A DNA stretch of 64,000 nucleotides from VAZQ01 sp963721005 (GCA_963721005.1 CAVRHR010000005.1:1116001-1180000), one strand, 5' to 3'; shown: positions 16,806 to 26,624, counted from the stretch's first letter. Translations and numbers: made by a program. Notes: a model not told the origin generated them from the letters alone.

Positions 16806-17996
16806 ATGATCGAGCTCGACGACCGTGCCGTCGCGCCCCAAGACCGATCGCGCCATCTGGTGATCGCGGCGCTTGGCATCGCGCAGACGCTGGCCTGGGG
16901 ATCGAGCTACTATCTGCCGGCGATCCTGGCCGACCCGATCGCTGCCGACCTCGCGGTATCGCGCGAGCTCGTGCTCGCGGCCTTCTCGATGGCGCTCCTG
17001 ATCGCCGCCTTCGTCGGACCGTGGGTCGGGAGCGCGATCGATCGCCGCGGCGGGCGCAACGTGCTGGCGCTCTCCAATCTGGTGCTGGCCGCCGGGCTCG
17101 CCATGCTGGCCGCCGCCGACGGGCCCACCATCCTGTTCGGGGGCTGGGCGATCCTCGGCGTTGGGATGGCGCTCGGGCTCTACGATGCCGGATTCGCCAC
17201 GCTGACGTCGCTCTACGGCCGGGAGGCGCGCGGCCCGATTACCGGCATAACGCTGTTCGCCGGTTTCGCCTCGACGGTGAGCTGGCCGCTGACCGCAGCG
17301 CTCAATGATGCGCTCGGCTGGCGCGAGACCTGCCTGGTGTGGGCGGGGCTCAATCTCATCATCGGACTTCCGCTCAATCGCCTGCTGCCACGGTCCACTG
17401 CGGCGCTCACTCGCCCGTCCAAAGACGCGGAAGCGGCGGCGGCCTGGAAGCCCTACCGGGAGATGCTGCTGCTCGCCTTCGTGTTCGCGGCCGTCTGGTT
17501 CGTGACCGGCGCCATGGCGGCACACCTGCCGCGCCTTCTGCAGCTCGCCGGCGCCACCCCGGTCGAGGCGGTCGCCACCGCGGCGCTGATGGGCCCCGCC
17601 CAGGTGGCGGCGCGGCTCGCCGAGCTGATGATCATGCGGCGCATCCATCCGCTGGTCTCGGCCCGCATCGCCACCGCGCTCCATCCGCTCGGCGCCGGCG
17701 CCTTGCTGCTCCTGGGAGCCGCCGGGGCGCCGCTGTTCGTCATCCTCTACGGGGCCGGCAACGGCCTCCTCACCATCGCGCGCGGCACCGTGCCGCTTGC
17801 GGTGTTCGGTCCTCACGGCTATGGCCGGCGCACCGGCCTATTGAGCGCGCCGGCGCGCGCCGCGCAGGCCCTGGCGCCGCTGGGGTTCGGATTCCTGATC
17901 GACCGCATGGGCATATCCGTCATCTTCGTCTCGGGCGGCCTTTGCCTGGCAGCGCTCGGCGCCCTGATATGCCTGCGCGCCCGCCCGGCCGCTTGA
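16806..17996 (+). CDS. MFS transporter
   Basis: The 396-residue inner-membrane protein has about 12 transmembrane helices. It carries the MFS loop motif near residue 75 (GSAIDRRGGRNVLAL) and LAWGSSYYLPAILADPIA in helix 1. Such carriers use the proton gradient. The gene starts 29 bp after pobA, so uptake or export of an aromatic acid is a reasonable guess but not shown. ATG 16806 (MIELDDRAV) is the likely start; the frame is open far upstream inside pobA only because of the high GC content. Confidence 0.88.
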   Translation: MIELDDRAVAPQDRSRHLVIAALGIAQTLAWGSSYYLPAILADPIAADLAVSRELVLAAFSMALLIAAFVGPWVGSAIDRRGGRNVLALSNLVLAAGLAMLAAADGPTILFGGWAILGVGMALGLYDAGFATLTSLYGREARGPITGITLFAGFASTVSWPLTAALNDALGWRETCLVWAGLNLIIGLPLNRLLPRSTAALTRPSKDAEAAAAWKPYREMLLLAFVFAAVWFVTGAMAAHLPRLLQLAGATPVEAVATAALMGPAQVAARLAELMIMRRIHPLVSARIATALHPLGAGALLLLGAAGAPLFVILYGAGNGLLTIARGTVPLAVFGPHGYGRRTGLLSAPARAAQALAPLGFGFLIDRMGISVIFVSGGLCLAALGALICLRARPAA

Positions 17997-18062
17997 CCCG
18001 GTCGGTTCCTATTCTGGAATCCCGGCGACCCGCCGGCTATTCTTAAGCGCGGAGGAAACCCG

Positions 18063-19505
18063 ATGATGACTGCTCGAGCTGCTCCCGCCCCGCCGTCCGA
18101 GACCTCGCTCGAGGACCCGAATTCGCCGCTGGTCGTGGTCGGCCAGATTCTGTGCATCCTGGTTCCGCTGGTGGTGTGGTTCACCCCGACCTCGCTCGAG
18201 CCCGTCACCCAGCATGCGTTCGCCATCGTGGGTTTCATGGTGGTGGCCTGGATCACCCGGGCCATGGACTATGCGCTCGCCGGCCTCGTCGGCTGCTTCT
18301 TGTTCTGGGCGCTCGGCATCGTCAAGTTTCCGGTCGCCTTCAGCGGCTTCGCCAACGATACCGCCTGGTTCCTGTTCGGTGCCCTCCTCTTGGGCGTCAT
18401 CGCCACCCGCTCCGGGGTGGCGCGCCGGATCGCCTATTCCATCATGATCCGCATCGGCGTCACCTATCCGCGCATCCTGCTCGGCCTCATCGTCACCGAC
18501 TTCCTGCTCACCTTCATCGTTCCGTCCGGCATCGCGCGGGTGGTAATCATGGCGTCGATTGCGCTCGGGCTGGCGGAGGCGTTCAAATCCGGCCCGGGCG
18601 ACAACGTCTCGCGCGGCATGTTCCTGATCCTCAGCTACACCGCCAACATCTTCGACAAGATGATCATCGCCGGCGCCGGCTCGATCACGGCGCGCGGCTT
18701 GATCGAGAAGGACGGCGGGGTCGAGGTGCTGTGGAGCTACTGGTTCATCGCCTTCCTGCCCTGCAGCATCATCACGGTGCTGGCCGCCTGGCTGCTCACG
18801 CTTTGGCTCTACCCGCCCAAGAAGGCCGCGCTGGAGGGCGGCTACGACTATTTGCGCGCCGAGATCGCGAACATGGGCGCCTGGTCGCCGCTGCAGATCC
18901 GGGCGGCGATCCTGATGGCAGTCACCATATTGCTCTGGCTCACGGATTTCGCCCACCACATCTCCTCCTCGGTGATCGGCATCGGGGTCGGGCTGTTCGC
19001 GCTGCTGCCACGCGTCGGCATCCTCGACATCGAGGACATGAAGCGGCTGAACTACCTGCCGGTGTTCTTCGTCGCCGCCGCGGTGAGCATGGGCACGGTC
19101 CTGGAGCAGACCAAGGGCCTCGACGTCCTCACCAGCTACGTGTTCGTGTGGATGCAGCCCTACATGACCAACATCTTCACCACCACCATCGTGATGTACT
19201 GGACCGCGTTCTTCTACCATTTCTTGCTGGCCAGCGAGATCTCGATGCTGGGCACCTCGATCCCGCTGGTGATGGAGTTCGCCAAGTCCCACCACATACA
19301 CCCGTTGCTCCTGGGCATGATCTGGACCTTCGCGGCCGGCGGCAAGCTGTTCGCCTATCAGTCCGGCGTGCTGATCGTGGGGTACTCGTACGGCTATTTC
19401 ACCGCGCGCGACTTGATGGTCATGGGGGCATGGCTCACGGTGGTCGAGTTCCTGGCCCTCATGGTGCTGGTGCCGTTCTACTGGCCATTGATCGGCCTGC
19501 AATAA
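18063..19505 (+). CDS. SLC13/DASS-type anion symporter
   Basis: The 480-residue protein has about 12 hydrophobic segments. It resembles the divalent anion:Na+ symporter family (SLC13, CitT): SGFANDTAWFLFGALLLG near residue 96, LLTFIVPSGIARVVIMAS, and a repeat-related C-terminal half with FFYHFLLASEISMLGTSIP. Substrates in the family are di- and tricarboxylates or sulfate. GCGGAGGAAACCCG precedes the ATG. It continues the pobA-MFS direction with a 66-bp gap, which suggests a common uptake role for organic acids. Confidence 0.85.
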   Translation: MMTARAAPAPPSETSLEDPNSPLVVVGQILCILVPLVVWFTPTSLEPVTQHAFAIVGFMVVAWITRAMDYALAGLVGCFLFWALGIVKFPVAFSGFANDTAWFLFGALLLGVIATRSGVARRIAYSIMIRIGVTYPRILLGLIVTDFLLTFIVPSGIARVVIMASIALGLAEAFKSGPGDNVSRGMFLILSYTANIFDKMIIAGAGSITARGLIEKDGGVEVLWSYWFIAFLPCSIITVLAAWLLTLWLYPPKKAALEGGYDYLRAEIANMGAWSPLQIRAAILMAVTILLWLTDFAHHISSSVIGIGVGLFALLPRVGILDIEDMKRLNYLPVFFVAAAVSMGTVLEQTKGLDVLTSYVFVWMQPYMTNIFTTTIVMYWTAFFYHFLLASEISMLGTSIPLVMEFAKSHHIHPLLLGMIWTFAAGGKLFAYQSGVLIVGYSYGYFTARDLMVMGAWLTVVEFLALMVLVPFYWPLIGLQ

Positions 19506-19684
19506 GGCGATGGCCGTTCACAAATCGGAAAGCATTAAAGCGCGGTTAAACGTAAGCGCGAAGAATGTCGCTTTCCGCCATACCCACAACTAAGCAGAAA
19601 TCCTGTTCAAATATACCGCCTTCGACGCGGTAGCGACCGCGTCATTCGTCTTGGCGCATTCGGGCGCTCTGAAGGGGGTAGACG

Positions 19685-22523
19685 ATGCTGCTCCGCAGCA
19701 TTCGATCGAGAACTCCTGGTGCTGGTGCTGGCGACCGTGGTGCCGTTCCTGGCCCTGGTCGGGACCGGCCTGTGGAGCCAATGGCGGGAAGACGAGGCCG
19801 CCGCGATCGAGCGCGCGCTCAACAATTCGAAGCTGCTCGCCGCACAGCTCGACGACCATATCAGCGATCTCGAAAACCTCCTGGTAGGCCTGAGCCGGGC
19901 GGTCTCGACAAATCCGGCCGACACCGCCACGAACAGCGCGTTGCTCAAGCAAATCAAAGCCAAATTACCGACATTTATCGCCAATATCCGGGTTTTCTCC
20001 CTTGACGGATCCAACATCGGAACATCGGCGTATCCCGAGGCCGTTCCGTCCTACGCCGGCGACCGTGAATTCTTCAAGGAGATCTTGGCGGGCCGACGTG
20101 TCTCGTTCGCCGAGATCATCCGCACGCACGGGAAGGAAGAATGGGTGCTGGCCATCGGCTACCCGATCGAGGACCGGGAAGGACGGTTGCGTGGCGTAAT
20201 CGCGGTGGGCACCCAGCTCAAGCTTATCCAAGATGCATTTCGGCTGCAGGCGCTCCCCGCCGGCAGCATCGTTCGGGTCGTCGACCAGCATGCAATGGTC
20301 GTGGCCGAGAGCTCGAACGGACCCGATTGGATCGGTCGCGACCTTTCCGGATGGGACCACGTCGCACGGCATATGGCGGCCAAGGAGACGAGCGAGATCG
20401 AATTCTGGCCCGATCATATTCAACGCATCACCGGGTCATCGACCGCCCATCAGGCTCCTTGGCTGGTGTCGGTCGGGCTGCCGATGGACATCGCCTTCGC
20501 CACGCTCGCCTCGCGCTTGCGCTGGGGCGCTGCGCTCGGCACCAGCGCGCTGCTCGCGGCCTTCGCCATCGCCTGGATGTTCTCGGGCCGCATCGTGCGT
20601 CCGCTGCGGCAGCTGGAGAAGGATGCTTCGATGCTGGCCGCAGGCGCGCTCAACCATCGCAGCGCCGTGCGCACGCGCGACGAGGTCGGCAATCTCGCCG
20701 ACACTTTCAACCGGATGGCGACATCGCTGGAACGCCGTCAGCACGAGGTGCAGCAGTCGAACGACACGCTCTCGGCCGTCATCGACGCTTCGCCGGTGGC
20801 GATCGTCTGCTCCGACATGGACCGCCGAATCATGCTGTGGAGCCGCGCGGCGGAAAAGCTCTATGGCTACACCGCCGAGCAGACGCTGGGCACGCCGATC
20901 AAGGTCGTTCCGCCGGAGGGCCGCGCGGAATCGCGGGCGCTCTACGAGCGGGCGCGCAACGGCGAGAGCATCCGCGAGGTCGAGGCCAGGCGCCGGCGCA
21001 AGGACGGCTCCTTCGTCGACGTGCGCATCGCCGCCGCCCCGATGTATCACCCCGACGGCACTGTGCGCGGCGTCGCCTGGGCGCACGAGGACATCACCGA
21101 GCGCAAGCGGGCCGAGGAGCAGCTCAAACGCCTCGCCCACTACGATCCGCTCACCGGCCTGCCCAACCGGTTGTCGTTGCAGAAGGCGCTGGAACGGCTG
21201 CTGTCCGCTGCGCCCGCCACGGCGACGTCGATCGCGCTGTTCGACCTCGACGGCTTCAAGGACGTCAACGACACGCTGGGCCACTCGATCGGCGACCAAT
21301 TGCTGATCGAGGTCGGGCAACGTCTGATCGAATCGACGAAACGCCGCGGCGAGCGCGACCAGGTGTTCCGGCTCGGCGGCGACGAGTTCGTGGTGATCAT
21401 CGCGGATTGCGGCGATCCGCGCATGGTCGGCGCCCTGGTCAACTCCATGCTCGAGCGGCTGGCGGAGCCGTTCCGGATCAGCGAGCAGGCGCTCCACCTC
21501 GGCGGCAGCGCCGGCGTCGCCATCGCGCCCAACGACGGCGCCAATGTCGATGACCTGATCGCCAATGCCGACCTCGCGCTCTACCAGGCAAAATCCGACG
21601 GCGGGCGCACCTATCGGCTGTTCATGCCAATTCTGCGCGCCCAGGCCCAGGCCCGGCGCGGCCTCGACCTCGAGCTGCGGCGCGCATTCGCGGAGCACGA
21701 GCTCGAGCTGTATTTTCAGCCGGAAATCCGCCTCGCGGACCGCGCGGTGATCGGTGCCGAAGCGCTGCTGCGATGGCGGCATCCGCAGCGCGGCATCCTG
21801 GCGCCGTGGGCATTCATCGACACGCTCGCCGACAGCTCGATTGCGGCGGAGGTCGGCCGCTGGATCATCCAGGCCGCCTGCACGCAGGCGGCGGCCTGGC
21901 GCCACATGGGCCTGCCGCTCGGCCGCATCGGCGTCAATCTGTTTCCGACCCAGCTGCAGGGCGATGCGCTCATCAAGGACATCGACGACGCGCTGCGCGA
22001 GAGCGGCCTGCCCGCGCAGGTGCTTGAGCTCGAGATCACCGAGAACGTGGCGCTCAACTACGAGGACGCGATCGCGCCGCTGCAGCAACTCTCCGATCGC
22101 GGCATCAAGCTCGCATTCGACGATTTCGGCACCGGCTATGCTTCGCTGAGCTACCTGACGCGCTTCCCGCTCGCACGCATCAAGATCGACCGCAGCTTCG
22201 TGCGCAACATCACCGACAATGCCGAGCATGCCGCCATCGTGCGCTCGCTGATCGCCATGGCGCACAATCTCTGCCTCGAGGTCATCGCCGAAGGGGTCGA
22301 GACCGAAGCACAGGCGGCGTTCCTGCTGGCGGAGAATTGCGAGGAGGCGCAGGGCTTTCTCTACGCCAGGCCGCTGCCGGCCGCCGAGTTCGAGGACTAT
22401 TTGCGGACCAAGCGGCTCGCCTGCCAGAGCGTGGCGACGGACGCGGCACGCCCCGCCGCGGAGCCGGCGGCACAGCGCAGCGTGGCGCAGTCCTCTAGGC
22501 GCCGGAGGTTTCCGAAGGTATAG
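19685..22523 (+). CDS. Membrane GGDEF-EAL cyclic-di-GMP protein, N-terminal frameshift
   Basis: The main frame runs from about 19713 to 22523. It has a transmembrane helix, a periplasmic Cache-like region, a second helix, HAMP (IVRPLRQLEKDAS), PAS (DASPVAIVCSDMDRRI), an intact GGDEF site (RLGGDEF, about residue 553 from GTG 19719) and an intact EAL domain (AEALLRW near 680, ELEITEN, DDFGTGYASLSYL, EGVETEAQ). Both cyclase and phosphodiesterase sites look complete. The only strong start, ATG 19685 with AGGGGG upstream, is in another frame: removing one A near 19711 joins MLLRSIRSR to LLVLVLATVVPFLAL. Either the gene is frameshifted, the base is an error, or translation begins at GTG 19719, which would shorten the first helix. 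Confidence 0.85.
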
Positions 22524-22562
22524 GAAGGATCGTTCCGTCGTCGCCATTGCGGAGGCAACGCC

Positions 22563-23549
22563 ATGGACCGTCCTCGCCGTCGATTTCTGCAGCTCGCGGG
22601 CGCCGTCGTGCTGGCCGAGTCGCCGGCGGTACGGTCGCGGCCGGCTCGCGCACAATCCTATCCGTCGCGGCCGGTGCGCTGGATCGTCTCGTTCGCGGCC
22701 GGCGGCGCCAACGACATCGTGGCCCGGCTGATCGGGCAATTCCTCTCGGAGAAGCTCGGCCAGCAGATCGTCGTCGAGGATCGCGGCGGCGCCGGCGGCA
22801 ATATCGGCATGGCGGCGGTGCTCAGCTCCCCGCCCGACGGCTACACCATCGGCTATGTGGCGCCCAACAATGCCATCAACGCCACGCTCTACGACAAGCT
22901 GCCGTTCGATTTCATCCGCGACAGCGCCCCGGTCGGCGGCACCATGCTGCTGAGCAACGTGATGGTGGTGCCGCCTTCGCTGCCGGTGCGCAGCGTCGCG
23001 GAGTTCATCAGCTATGTGAAGGCCAACCCCGGCAAGGTCTCGTTCGCCTCCTCGGGCACCGGCGCCTCGCCGCACATGTCGGGCGAGCTGTTCAAGGCGA
23101 TGACCGGCATCGACATGATCCACGTGCCGTACCGCGGCGCCGGGCCGGCGATGACCGATCTGCTGCCCGGGCGGGTGCAGGTGATGTTCGACAATCTGCC
23201 GAGCTCGATCGAGCACGTCCGCGCCGGCCGGCTGCGGGCACTCGGCGTGACGGCGGCCAAGCGCTCGGAAGCGCTGCCGGACGTTCCGACCATCGGCGAG
23301 ACCGTGCCGGGCTACGAGGTCAGCGTCTGGAACGGGATCTCCGTGCCCCGGGGCACGCCGCCCGAGATCATCGCGACGCTCAATCGCGCCGTGAACGCGG
23401 TGCTGGCCGACCCGAAATTGCAGGCGCGTTTCGCCGAGCTCGGCGGCGCCCCGATGCCGATGACGCCGGCCGAGTTCGGCAACCTGGTGGTCGCGGAGAC
23501 CGAGAAATGGGCGAAGGTGGTCAAGCTCTCCGGCGCCAAGCCGGAGTGA
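22563..23549 (+). CDS. Bug/TctC-type binding protein
   Basis: The 328-residue protein has a twin-arginine leader (RRRFLQLAGAVVLAES, ending RPARAQ). Bug landmarks are YPSRPVRWIVSFAAGGAND, IVVEDRGGAGGNIGMAAV, DGYTIGYVAP, the ligand-loop region GTGASPHMSGELF and VPYRGAGPAMTDLLPGRV. The length is typical. It binds an unknown organic acid in the periplasm. There are no tctAB genes nearby. It follows the GGDEF-EAL gene by 39 bp and may share its transcript. Confidence 0.9.
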   Translation: MDRPRRRFLQLAGAVVLAESPAVRSRPARAQSYPSRPVRWIVSFAAGGANDIVARLIGQFLSEKLGQQIVVEDRGGAGGNIGMAAVLSSPPDGYTIGYVAPNNAINATLYDKLPFDFIRDSAPVGGTMLLSNVMVVPPSLPVRSVAEFISYVKANPGKVSFASSGTGASPHMSGELFKAMTGIDMIHVPYRGAGPAMTDLLPGRVQVMFDNLPSSIEHVRAGRLRALGVTAAKRSEALPDVPTIGETVPGYEVSVWNGISVPRGTPPEIIATLNRAVNAVLADPKLQARFAELGGAPMPMTPAEFGNLVVAETEKWAKVVKLSGAKPE

Positions 23550-23615
23550 CCGCGCGGCCGGAGGCCCACAAGGTCGTTCCTCCGGCGCCGCTATCTCCTC
23601 CATGGAACAAAAGGC

Positions 23616-23768
23616 ATGAGAAGATTTTACATTGTGTCGGCCGTCGTGCTGCTCGGCATCACCGGGACGGCGGCGTAATATTACTATCATATGACCTGCT
23701 GCACGCCGCCGAAGGTCTGCTGCGCGCCGCAGCCGATCGAGCCATCACGAATCGATCCAGGCAAGTGA
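23616..23768 (+). pseudogene. Small Cys-rich secreted peptide interrupted by an in-frame TAA
   Basis: One continuous frame reads MRRFYIVSAVVLLGITGTAA, then TAA (23676-23678), then YYYHMTCCTPPKVCCAPQPI and on to a TGA seven bases before the DUF427 start codon. The first half is a typical signal peptide and the second a Cys/Pro-rich tail. The tail also occurs in the downstream duplicate as CCTPPKIYCAPQPTEPSR (26736 onward), which argues that this frame once coded. The tail alone could start at ATG 23691 (MTCCTPPKV). It is a decayed gene or, less likely, two mini-ORFs. Confidence 0.5.
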
Positions 23769-23984
23769 TCGCATGAAGCTTCCGGGCCCGGACCATCCGA
23801 TCACGATCGAGCCCAACCGCAACCGCGTGCGCGTCATGTTCAATGGCCGCGTAGTCGCCGACAGCACGCGCTCGCTCACCCTGCGGGAGACCAGCCTGCA
23901 GCCGGTGCACTATATTCCGCGTGCCGATGCCGATATGGCCCTGCTCGCGCCCAGCGCGCATTCGACGCATTGCCCCTACAAGGG
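23695..23984 (+). repeat. Direct repeat 1, left copy (290 bp)
   Basis: This stretch recurs at 26732-27021 without any gap and with roughly ten base differences. It holds the Cys-rich peptide tail and the first 70 codons of DUF427. The identity stops abruptly after CCCTACAAGGG at 23984. Confidence 0.92.
23773..23984 (+). pseudogene. DUF427 gene, truncated left copy
   Basis: The frame encodes MKLPGPDHPITIEPNRNRV through HSTHCPYKG, identical in register to the intact copy at 26810. It then runs into unrelated sequence (KDLGLSDRKTRC and onward) until a stop at 24261. The C-terminal half of the small beta-fold DUF427 domain, including the YYSLSV and ENAVWTYETPYP blocks, is lost. This copy is therefore probably non-functional. 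Confidence 0.85.
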
Positions 23985-24414
23985 TAAGGACCTAGGCCTC
24001 TCAGATCGAAAAACTCGCTGTGTTCTGAATAGGTTGTGGATTACCCACCCGGCGCGTGTCCCGGCGAGATTTCTGCGCCCGGTGCCCCGGCAGGCTGCGG
24101 GGCGTGGCCGCCGGTGCGCTGGCGCGGGTGGCCCGGTGGGGGGCTGTAGCCCTGCGCTCCGGGCGCCCTGTACGGCCTTTCCTACGGCCTCCGACGCTGA
24201 CGCCTGTCCCTGCCGTGGCGACGCTGCGCGACGGAGCGGACAGTCCGCTTTCGGAGGATAACCGGAAAACATATGCTCGATCTGAGGTTTACCGGTTATG
24301 ACCCAACTCGGACATCGGCGCTGGTTTTTGCTGTGACGCACAACGCAGGCCTTAAGGCAGCGATGGAGTTCCAAATAAGAAATTCTGTCCAAAAACCGCG
24401 CTCTGCACAGCCTA

Positions 24415-24654
24415 TTAGGGGCGCTTATTTTTGGGCGAATGGGCGGGCCGAAGGTGACGGTAAGATGGTTTGGGAACAGAACGGATTGGCGTCGTCGCGG
24501 AACGGATTGGCGTCGTCGCCGACGTTGCCGGCGCCTTCCCGCTTTGGTCAGCCCGAGCAGAGATCAGCGGAATTGCGGCTGCAAGCGACGCAGCAGCGAG
24601 CGCGGCCAAGCCTAGGTGCCTGTGCACGCTCGAAGGGGTATCCTTGTTGCTCAT
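24415..24654 (-). CDS. Small putative exported peptide, divergent from the radical SAM gene
   Basis: From ATG 24654 the product is 79 residues: MSNKDTPSSVHRHLG, a hydrophobic stretch (LAALAAASLAAAIPLISARA), then a Thr/Pro/Arg-rich tail with the tandem repeat SATTPIR-SATTPIR and a basic end. It could be a secreted peptide. Because it lies beside a RiPP-type radical SAM gene it deserves testing as a precursor, yet it has no family leader I recognise and no ribosome binding site. It may be a chance frame. Confidence 0.3.
   Translation of the reverse strand: MSNKDTPSSVHRHLGLAALAAASLAAAIPLISARADQSGKAPATSATTPIRSATTPIRSVPKPSYRHLRPAHSPKNKRP
24477..24518. repeat. 21-bp tandem duplication
   Basis: Two adjacent units share GAACGGATTGGCGTCGTCG and differ in one base. 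They produce the doubled SATTPIR in the small minus-strand ORF. Confidence 0.85.
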
Positions 24655-24758
24655 CACATGGGCTTTGTTGGGTACCCATTCCACCTTAGGCACAACCCAT
24701 ATAGCATTGGAGCGACTTGGCAGCAAGCGCGGCGGTTACCTAGCGCGTGCGCTCGAAA

Positions 24759-26624
24759 ATGCAGAAGGCGGATGACGAGGCCGTGACGCAGGGCAATGCC
24801 TCAACGATCCTGGTGTCGATGCCGTTTTTCTCGGTGCGCGAGCCGAGCCTGCAGCTCGGCCTGCTAGCCGCCATTGGCCGACAACGCGGTTTTTCTGTCA
24901 GCACGCTTCATCTCAACCTCGAGTTTGCGGCCCGTGTGGGTCTCGACCTTTATGAGGAGTTGTGCGGCTACTATAACCTCGAAATCGGCAATTGGCTGTT
25001 TGCGCTGAATGCGTTTGGTGACGAGGCGGTTGACCGTGACGCACAAATCTTCGGGGATCATCCTGAGGTCGTGGAGTTTCTGGAAAAGCTCAAGTTGGAT
25101 GCGACCGCGCTTTGTCGCATGCGCAGGGAATTGGTGCCTCTCTATTTGCAGCATGCCGAAAGCATCGTCGACTGGTCTCTTTATCGGGTCGTCGGATTCA
25201 CCTCTACCTTTCAGCAAAACACGGCTTCATTCGCACTGGCGCGTCGTCTCAAGAGCCGGTTTCCCCACTTGATCACATTGTTTGGTGGCGCCAACTTCGA
25301 GGGAGAAATGGGGCGTGAGCTCATCAGGGCGTGCCCGTGGATTGACTTTGCGGTAGACGGCGAGGCAGACGAAGCTTTTCCCGCGTTTTTGCAGGCGGTC
25401 GCTGAAAAACGATCCCCAAGCAAAGTCCCTGGCATCATTTCGCGTCTAGGTGCGGTGGTGCCGGCGATTGGCCCATTTACAAAACTGGATGGCCTACCCG
25501 TCCCGAATTATGATGAGTTCTTTGAGCGCGCTGAAAAGCTGGCGATCTACGCCGAGAGTGACCGTCACCGAATTAGGCTACCTTTCGAAAGTGCGCGCGG
25601 ATGCTGGTGGGGACAAAAACAGCATTGCACATTCTGCGGCCTCAACGGCACGACGATGAGCTTCCGGCAAAAGTCTGCGCAAAGGGTTCTCTCTGAGCTG
25701 GCCCAGCTCACGGCGCGCTACGGCTCTTTTTATTTCCGCGCAGTGGATAACATTATATCGATGAGCTTCCTCACCGAGCTCATCCCCGAGTTGACTGCGC
25801 AGGAACGGCAATATGATATTTTTTTCGAAGTGAAGGCAAATTTGTCGCGCCCTCAGATTAAGGCCCTTCGCGATGCCGGTGTGCGCAGTGTTCAACCGGG
25901 GATCGAATCTCTGAATTCTGAAGTGCTTCGTCTTATGCGCAAAGGTGCTCGCGCAAGTCAGAACGTCAACCTACTTCGTTGGTCAGCGCACTACGGCGTG
26001 GATGTCGTTTGGAACCTTCTTTGGGGTTTTCCCGGCGAGAAACAAGAGCATTACCAGCAGCAAACCGCCTTGATTCCGCATTTAGTCCACTTGCAGCCAC
26101 CGCAGAGCCTGGGTCGAATTTCGCTTCAACGGTTTAGCCCCTATTTTTTCGACCGCGACAGCTTTTCCACTAATCGGATCGAACCGGATCGTAGTCTCGC
26201 CTACATTTACCCCCGATATATTGATCGCGAGAAAATAGCTTATTCTTTTGAACACAAATTTGAGAACGAATTGCCAGAAGCTTCGTTTGAACCCATTCAA
26301 AGCGCGATCCGTGGTTGGCAGACGGCGTGGGCTGAAAACCAGACGCCCACGCTGACTTATCGCTGGTCGCCGGGGCGGCTGCATGTCGAGGATCGCAGGA
26401 ATCCCGCTGCTCAGCGTCTGTATACCTTCGATAGTCCGCTCGCCGAAATTTATCAAACGCTCAGCGAACGGCCATTAAGCGCAGCACTGGTGAAGGAAAA
26501 ACTCGACTTGCCGTCGAGCTCCGAAGAGATTGAGGAAGCACTCGATCTCTTTGCGGCCAAGGGTCTCGTAATGCGTGACGAGGAATTATTTTTGGCTCTT
26601 GGTATACCTGCCCAACCGATCTGA
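24759..26624 (+). CDS. B12-binding radical SAM enzyme, RiPP-maturation type
   Basis: The product is about 621 residues. The N-terminal part (10-220) is a cobalamin-binding-like Rossmann domain (ILVSMPFFSVREPSLQLGL, IDFAVDGEADEAFP). The radical SAM core begins SARGCWWGQKQHCTFCGLNG with Cys 282, 290 and 293, the unusual C-x7-C-x2-C spacing typical of the 'ribosomal peptide maturation radical SAM protein 1' group (TIGR03975). SAM-binding blocks SVQPGIESLNSEVLRLM and NLLWGFPGE follow. Members are thought to C-methylate or otherwise modify ribosomal peptides. No precursor or protease gene is certain here. The gene is AT-richer than its surroundings and lies in a segment bounded by direct repeats. 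ATG 24759 or GTG 24747 may be the start. Confidence 0.85.
   Translation: MQKADDEAVTQGNASTILVSMPFFSVREPSLQLGLLAAIGRQRGFSVSTLHLNLEFAARVGLDLYEELCGYYNLEIGNWLFALNAFGDEAVDRDAQIFGDHPEVVEFLEKLKLDATALCRMRRELVPLYLQHAESIVDWSLYRVVGFTSTFQQNTASFALARRLKSRFPHLITLFGGANFEGEMGRELIRACPWIDFAVDGEADEAFPAFLQAVAEKRSPSKVPGIISRLGAVVPAIGPFTKLDGLPVPNYDEFFERAEKLAIYAESDRHRIRLPFESARGCWWGQKQHCTFCGLNGTTMSFRQKSAQRVLSELAQLTARYGSFYFRAVDNIISMSFLTELIPELTAQERQYDIFFEVKANLSRPQIKALRDAGVRSVQPGIESLNSEVLRLMRKGARASQNVNLLRWSAHYGVDVVWNLLWGFPGEKQEHYQQQTALIPHLVHLQPPQSLGRISLQRFSPYFFDRDSFSTNRIEPDRSLAYIYPRYIDREKIAYSFEHKFENELPEASFEPIQSAIRGWQTAWAENQTPTLTYRWSPGRLHVEDRRNPAAQRLYTFDSPLAEIYQTLSERPLSAALVKEKLDLPSSSEEIEEALDLFAAKGLVMRDEELFLALGIPAQPI

Noticed and set aside
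18009..19502. Minus-strand frame of 497 codons
   Set aside because: It is antisense to the SLC13-type carrier and rich in His, Asp and Glu, as expected for the complement of a membrane-protein gene.
23676..23678. Readthrough or recoding of the TAA in the Cys-rich peptide
   Set aside because: TAA is not used for selenocysteine or pyrrolysine and no recoding signal is seen. Decay is simpler.
20436..23690. Open frame of 1084 codons on the minus strand
   Set aside because: It is antisense to the GGDEF-EAL and Bug genes, has Arg/His/Gly-rich low-complexity sequence and no domain. It stays open because of third-position GC bias.
24000..24758. Cobalamin riboswitch upstream of the B12-binding radical SAM gene
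   Set aside because: I looked for the conserved B12-box and other core segments and did not find them.
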